A stretch of 64,000 bases of DNA from Bifidobacterium aerophilum (GTDB lineage: Bacteria > Actinomycetota > Actinomycetes > Actinomycetales > Bifidobacteriaceae): positions 1-64,000 of the forward strand of contig NZ_WHZW01000005.1 in assembly GCF_010667685.1 (NCBI RefSeq), given 5' to 3'. The notes beneath the pieces are model-generated. The model was not told the origin of the DNA. It worked only from the letters and a program-made list of their open reading frames with translations, and did not search any database. A program made the position numbers and the translations under genes. Positions 61,024 through 64,000 of the stretch are shown in pieces. The stretch's first letter is position 1. Every line of letters begins with the position of its first letter.

Positions 61024-64000
61024 TCATGCGCGGCGTCGACGACCCAGGGCGATGCCCGCGCCGGCTGCCATCATGAGGCCGGCGGCGACGGCGACGGTCG
61101 TCACCGCGGCGCCGGTGGAGCTCAGGCCGCCGGGCTTCTCCGTGAGGCCCTCACGGGCCGCGGTGAGCGCGGAAAGCGCGGCATCGACCTGTACCTGGGT
61201 GGCGGAGGCGTTGGCGCTGACGGCCTTGGCCTGGGTGAGCGCGGCCTCGTACACCTTCCACGAAACAGCCGTGTACTTGGAGGAGTCAAGCTTCTCCGCC
61301 TCGATCCTCTTGATCGCGGCATCGAGCCTGGACTTGTCCACGCGGTCCGGGTCGGGCGTCGGGGCAGGCGTCTCGCCCTTCATGGCCAGCGCGTCGAACG
61401 CGGCCTGAAGCGCGGTCTTCGCGTTCGCGACCTCCTCTGCGGTGGCGTCCGTCTTGGCGCTGATCTGCTTGGCGTAGTCGAGCGCGGCCTCGTACACCTT
61501 CCACGATTCCTCGGTGTACTTGGATGAGTCGAGCTCCCTGGCCTCGACGTCCGCGATCAGCATGTCGAGCGCGGACTTGTCGACCTGCCCAGGCTCCGGC
61601 TCGGTGTCCTTCTCCTTGAGCGCGGCACGGGCGTCGGTCAAGGTCCTGAGCGCGGCGTCGACCTCCTCCTGCGTGGCGTCCGTCTTGGCGCTGACGGCCT
61701 GAGCGGCCTTGAGCGCGTCGGCGAATGCGGACCAGCTGTCCCGCGTGTACTTGGACTCGTCGAGGTTCTCGGACTCGATGGCCTTGATGGCCTTGTCGAG
61801 CTCGGTCTTGTCGACGGCGGGCGCGGGCCTGCTCACGGTGATGTCGATCGTGGCGGTCTTGCCCTTATAGGTGACGGTCACGGTCTCGTCGGTCTCGGCG
61901 AGCTTCGCGTCGAGCGCCGGATTGAACGTGAAGCCGGCTGCGGTGTCGTCACCGTAGGTCACGTCCTTGGTGCCGTCGTCGCCGTAGTGCTCGGTGATGA
62001 CCAGTCCGGCCGGGTCGAAGGACTCGCCGACCAGATAGGTGCGCCTGGTCGGCTGCGTCCTGACGCTGATGGACTCCAGGGTCGGGGCCGGCGGTTCCGG
62101 CGTCTCGCCGTTCACCTTGATGGTGAACGTCTTGGTGACGGAGCCGCTGTAGTCGACGATGCCCTTGACGGTCACGCTCGCCTCGCCGGCGGCGGTGTTG
62201 TTCGCATATTCAAGCACATAGTCGACGCCGTAGGCGAGCGTCCTGCCGTCAAGTCTGACCACGACGTCCTTCGTGTCGAAGACGGCCGGATTGTCGGCGT
62301 CCGCCTTGTCGACGGTCAGCTCGGAGGGCACGGTGACCTCGGCCTTGCTGATGTCGGTGGTCTCGACGGCCTTGCGCAGACGCACCTCGGCGGCGGACAT
62401 GAACCGGTCGTTGCCGGAGTCGGCGTACGTGTGGACGGCCTTGAGACGCACGTACTTGGTGGTCACCGGCTGATCGAACCTGGCGATCTTCCACTCGTGG
62501 TCGGTGGTCCAGGTGCCGGTGCCGGCGTCGGTCCAGTCGGTGCCGTTGTCGGAGACCTGCAGCTTGTACTCGGTCACGTTGCCGTTCTTGCTGGAGGCCG
62601 GACGCGGCAGGTAGCGCAGGGCGTCGAGACTGGTCGGCTCCTTGAGCTCGAAGGCGATCCACAGGTCGTCCAGCGTGGTGGGCGTCCAGTTGGAATGCCA
62701 GTACGTGCTGACGTCGCCGTCCACCGCGAACGCCTTCGGGCCTTCGGTCGAACCGCCGCCGGACGTCTGCTCGCTGCCGACGGTGACGGTCATGTCGCCG
62801 GCCGGGTAGTCGCGGGCATCGGAGTCGGCGGTGTCCTCCTGTTCCTTGCCGAGATTGATTGCGAAGGTCTCGCGCGTGGCGTGGTCCTCGGACTCGGTGA
62901 TTACGCGGATCACGTCGTTGTGGGCGGGCAGCACGGTCACGGACGCGTTGTCCTTGCCCACGGCCTCGACGTCGGCCACGATGGCCGGCGTGTTGTAGGA
63001 GCCGGAGGCGAGTGCGGATTCGGAGACCGCGGTGCCGTTGACCTTGAGGGATGCGAGGCCTGCCGCCGTGTTCGTGGTGAACGTGGTGGTGGCGACCTTG
63101 AGCTCGATCTCGGTCAGGCCGGTGCTCGTCACGCCGCTGGAGGCCCTGGTCTCGGAGTTGGTGACCGTGAAGCGGATGAACGTCGCGCCGGTGGGCGCGA
63201 AGTCGTAGGTGTACGGCTTGACGCGGTTGGACGATTCGGCCGGGGCGATGGTCTCCTCCACGTTGAGCCGGGTCCAGTCGGTGCCGTTGTCGGAGATCTC
63301 GATCTTCGTGGTGCCGGCGTCCGGGAAGGTCACGGACGAGCTGTCGCGGAAGAAGTACATGACGATCTGGCCGAGCGTCTGCTGGGTAGCGTACTCGAAC
63401 GTGATCTGCGCCGTGTTATGACCGGCCTTCGACCATGCCCAGTTGGTCCATGCGGACGGGTTGGCGCCGCCGGAGAGGTTGTCGTCGACGGTGGTGGAAC
63501 CGTTCTTGATGGCGTCCAGCGTGTCGGACTGAGAGCCTTCGGGGATGTCCTGCGTCAGATTCATCGCGTTGCCGGAGACGCTGTCGCCTATCGTCACGTT
63601 TGCAGTCTGCACGCGGATGGTGGCGGTGACACCGATCTCCTTGCCGAAGACGGTCGCGATGCCGGGCACGACCACGGTGCCGGCCTCATCGTACTCGCCG
63701 TCGGCGGGCTTGGTCCAGGTCACGGCGAAGTTGGCGCTGGTCACGGTGCCGTCGGAGAGCACGAGCGGGCGGGATTCGGGCAGTACGGCGGGCATGCCGA
63801 CCTGGGTCGTGGCCGAGTAGTTGAGCAGCGCGCCGCCCTCGTCGATCATCGTGACGCGCACGCTGATCGTCTGGTCGGCGACGGTGCCGGTCACGGTGAA
63901 CGTGCCGGTCTTGGATGCTTCGTCGGTGACCACGTTCCATGTCACGTTCTGGCGGTCCTTGGTGCCGTCGGAGTAGCGCACCTCGACGTCGGACGGCAGC
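61024..64000 (-). CDS. C-terminal part of sortase-anchored GH2 beta-galactosidase (BbgIII-like); N-terminus outside window
   Basis: Partial gene; its start lies beyond 64000. The visible ~990 residues hold Ig-like (bacterial Ig/beta-sandwich) segments ('TWTKPADGEYDEAGTVVVPG'), a first F5/8 type C-like carbohydrate-binding domain ('NPSAWTNWAWSKAGHN', 'MYFFRDSSSVTFPDAGTTKI'), a second one ('STYWHSNWTPTTLDDLWIAFEL', 'DALRYLPRPASSKNG'), further Ig/MBG-like domains, three FIVAR repeats, and the anchor LSSTG (codons 61111-61125) plus a membrane helix and RRRRA. This order and the wording of the domains match, from memory, the C-terminus of B. bifidum BbgIII beta-galactosidase. The GH2 catalytic domain is not visible, so the enzyme name is inference. 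Confidence 0.8.
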   Translation of the reverse strand, partial: LPSDVEVRYSDGTKDRQNVTWNVVTDEASKTGTFTVTGTVADQTISVRVTMIDEGGALLNYSATTQVGMPAVLPESRPLVLSDGTVTSANFAVTWTKPADGEYDEAGTVVVPGIATVFGKEIGVTATIRVQTANVTIGDSVSGNAMNLTQDIPEGSQSDTLDAIKNGSTTVDDNLSGGANPSAWTNWAWSKAGHNTAQITFEYATQQTLGQIVMYFFRDSSSVTFPDAGTTKIEISDNGTDWTRLNVEETIAPAESSNRVKPYTYDFAPTGATFIRFTVTNSETRASSGVTSTGLTEIELKVATTTFTTNTAAGLASLKVNGTAVSESALASGSYNTPAIVADVEAVGKDNASVTVLPAHNDVIRVITESEDHATRETFAINLGKEQEDTADSDARDYPAGDMTVTVGSEQTSGGGSTEGPKAFAVDGDVSTYWHSNWTPTTLDDLWIAFELKEPTSLDALRYLPRPASSKNGNVTEYKLQVSDNGTDWTDAGTGTWTTDHEWKIARFDQPVTTKYVRLKAVHTYADSGNDRFMSAAEVRLRKAVETTDISKAEVTVPSELTVDKADADNPAVFDTKDVVVRLDGRTLAYGVDYVLEYANNTAAGEASVTVKGIVDYSGSVTKTFTIKVNGETPEPPAPTLESISVRTQPTRRTYLVGESFDPAGLVITEHYGDDGTKDVTYGDDTAAGFTFNPALDAKLAETDETVTVTYKGKTATIDITVSRPAPAVDKTELDKAIKAIESENLDESKYTRDSWSAFADALKAAQAVSAKTDATQEEVDAALRTLTDARAALKEKDTEPEPGQVDKSALDMLIADVEARELDSSKYTEESWKVYEAALDYAKQISAKTDATAEEVANAKTALQAAFDALAMKGETPAPTPDPDRVDKSRLDAAIKRIEAEKLDSSKYTAVSWKVYEAALTQAKAVSANASATQVQVDAALSALTAAREGLTEKPGGLSSTGAAVTTVAVAAGLMMAAGAGIALGRRRRA
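61237..61263 (-). repeat. 27-bp direct repeat in FIVAR modules (copy 1)
   Basis: Identical 27 bases at 61237-61263 and 61480-61506, exactly 243 bases (81 codons) apart and in the same frame. They encode the same helix of FIVAR modules 3 and 2. Confidence 0.75.
61480..61506 (-). repeat. 27-bp direct repeat in FIVAR modules (copy 2)
   Basis: Second copy of the repeat described at 61237-61263. Recombination between the copies would remove exactly one FIVAR module in frame. Confidence 0.75.

Overview
The window looks like chromosomal DNA from a Bifidobacterium. The evidence is GC-rich coding sequence, an actinobacterial cell-division gene set (FtsQ/W/I, SepF, YggT, DivIVA), a PriA-type HisA, the nrdR-LysM-lexA arrangement, a bifidobacterial oleate hydratase, a fructose-bisphosphate-type L-lactate dehydrogenase, and the C-terminal part of a sortase-anchored GH2 beta-galactosidase resembling B. 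bifidum BbgIII. The species cannot be fixed from this window. I see no prophage, IS transposase, CRISPR array, rRNA or tRNA.

Layout. 1-14742 (minus strand): the dcw cell-wall and division operon, transcribed mraZ-rsmH-ftsL-ftsI-(MurE-like)-murF-mraY-murD-ftsW-murG-murC-ftsQ, with ATGA/GTGA/TGATG overlaps at several junctions. A four-copy 10-bp-period MraZ-type operator lies upstream of mraZ. In the murE slot is a protein that has lost the ATP-binding and C-terminal parts of a Mur ligase. 15011-25107: a HelD-type helicase and serA; nrdR, an SOS-type LysM protein and lexA around shared LexA boxes; a cation efflux protein, ldh, hflX and an rRNA methyltransferase. 25172-34605: hrpA, an unknown membrane-anchored protein, an MFS exporter, glnA and a DUF2252 protein. 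34891-40492 (minus): a partial histidine operon hisD-hisC-hisB-(unknown acidic protein)-hisH-priA. 40590-48475: a sugar kinase, an acetyltransferase, oleate hydratase, YhbY, an amidohydrolase, an aldo/keto reductase and a DUF4186 protein. 48560-57791 (minus): the second division block, ftsZ-sepF-yggT-divIVA-lspA-rluD-dnaE. 57932-64000: dus, glyS and the partial beta-galactosidase.

The two division blocks would be contiguous in most actinobacteria (ftsQ next to ftsZ). Here they are about 55 kb apart. Together they supply the lipid II pathway (MurC, D, F, MraY, MurG), the septal synthase pair FtsW/FtsI, the scaffold FtsQ/FtsL, the Z-ring (FtsZ, SepF) and polar DivIVA. The lexA-divergent LysM gene probably couples DNA damage to arrest of that machinery.

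The non-coding DNA holds several unexplained structures: an alternating array of about 17-bp inverted units between DUF2252 and priA, a MITE-like element with 48-bp near-perfect inverted arms between the amidohydrolase and the aldo/keto reductase, a 25-bp perfect inverted repeat between serA and nrdR, and a long stem touching the ldh stop codon. All five non-overlapping convergent gene junctions carry a palindrome that lacks a proper T-tract.
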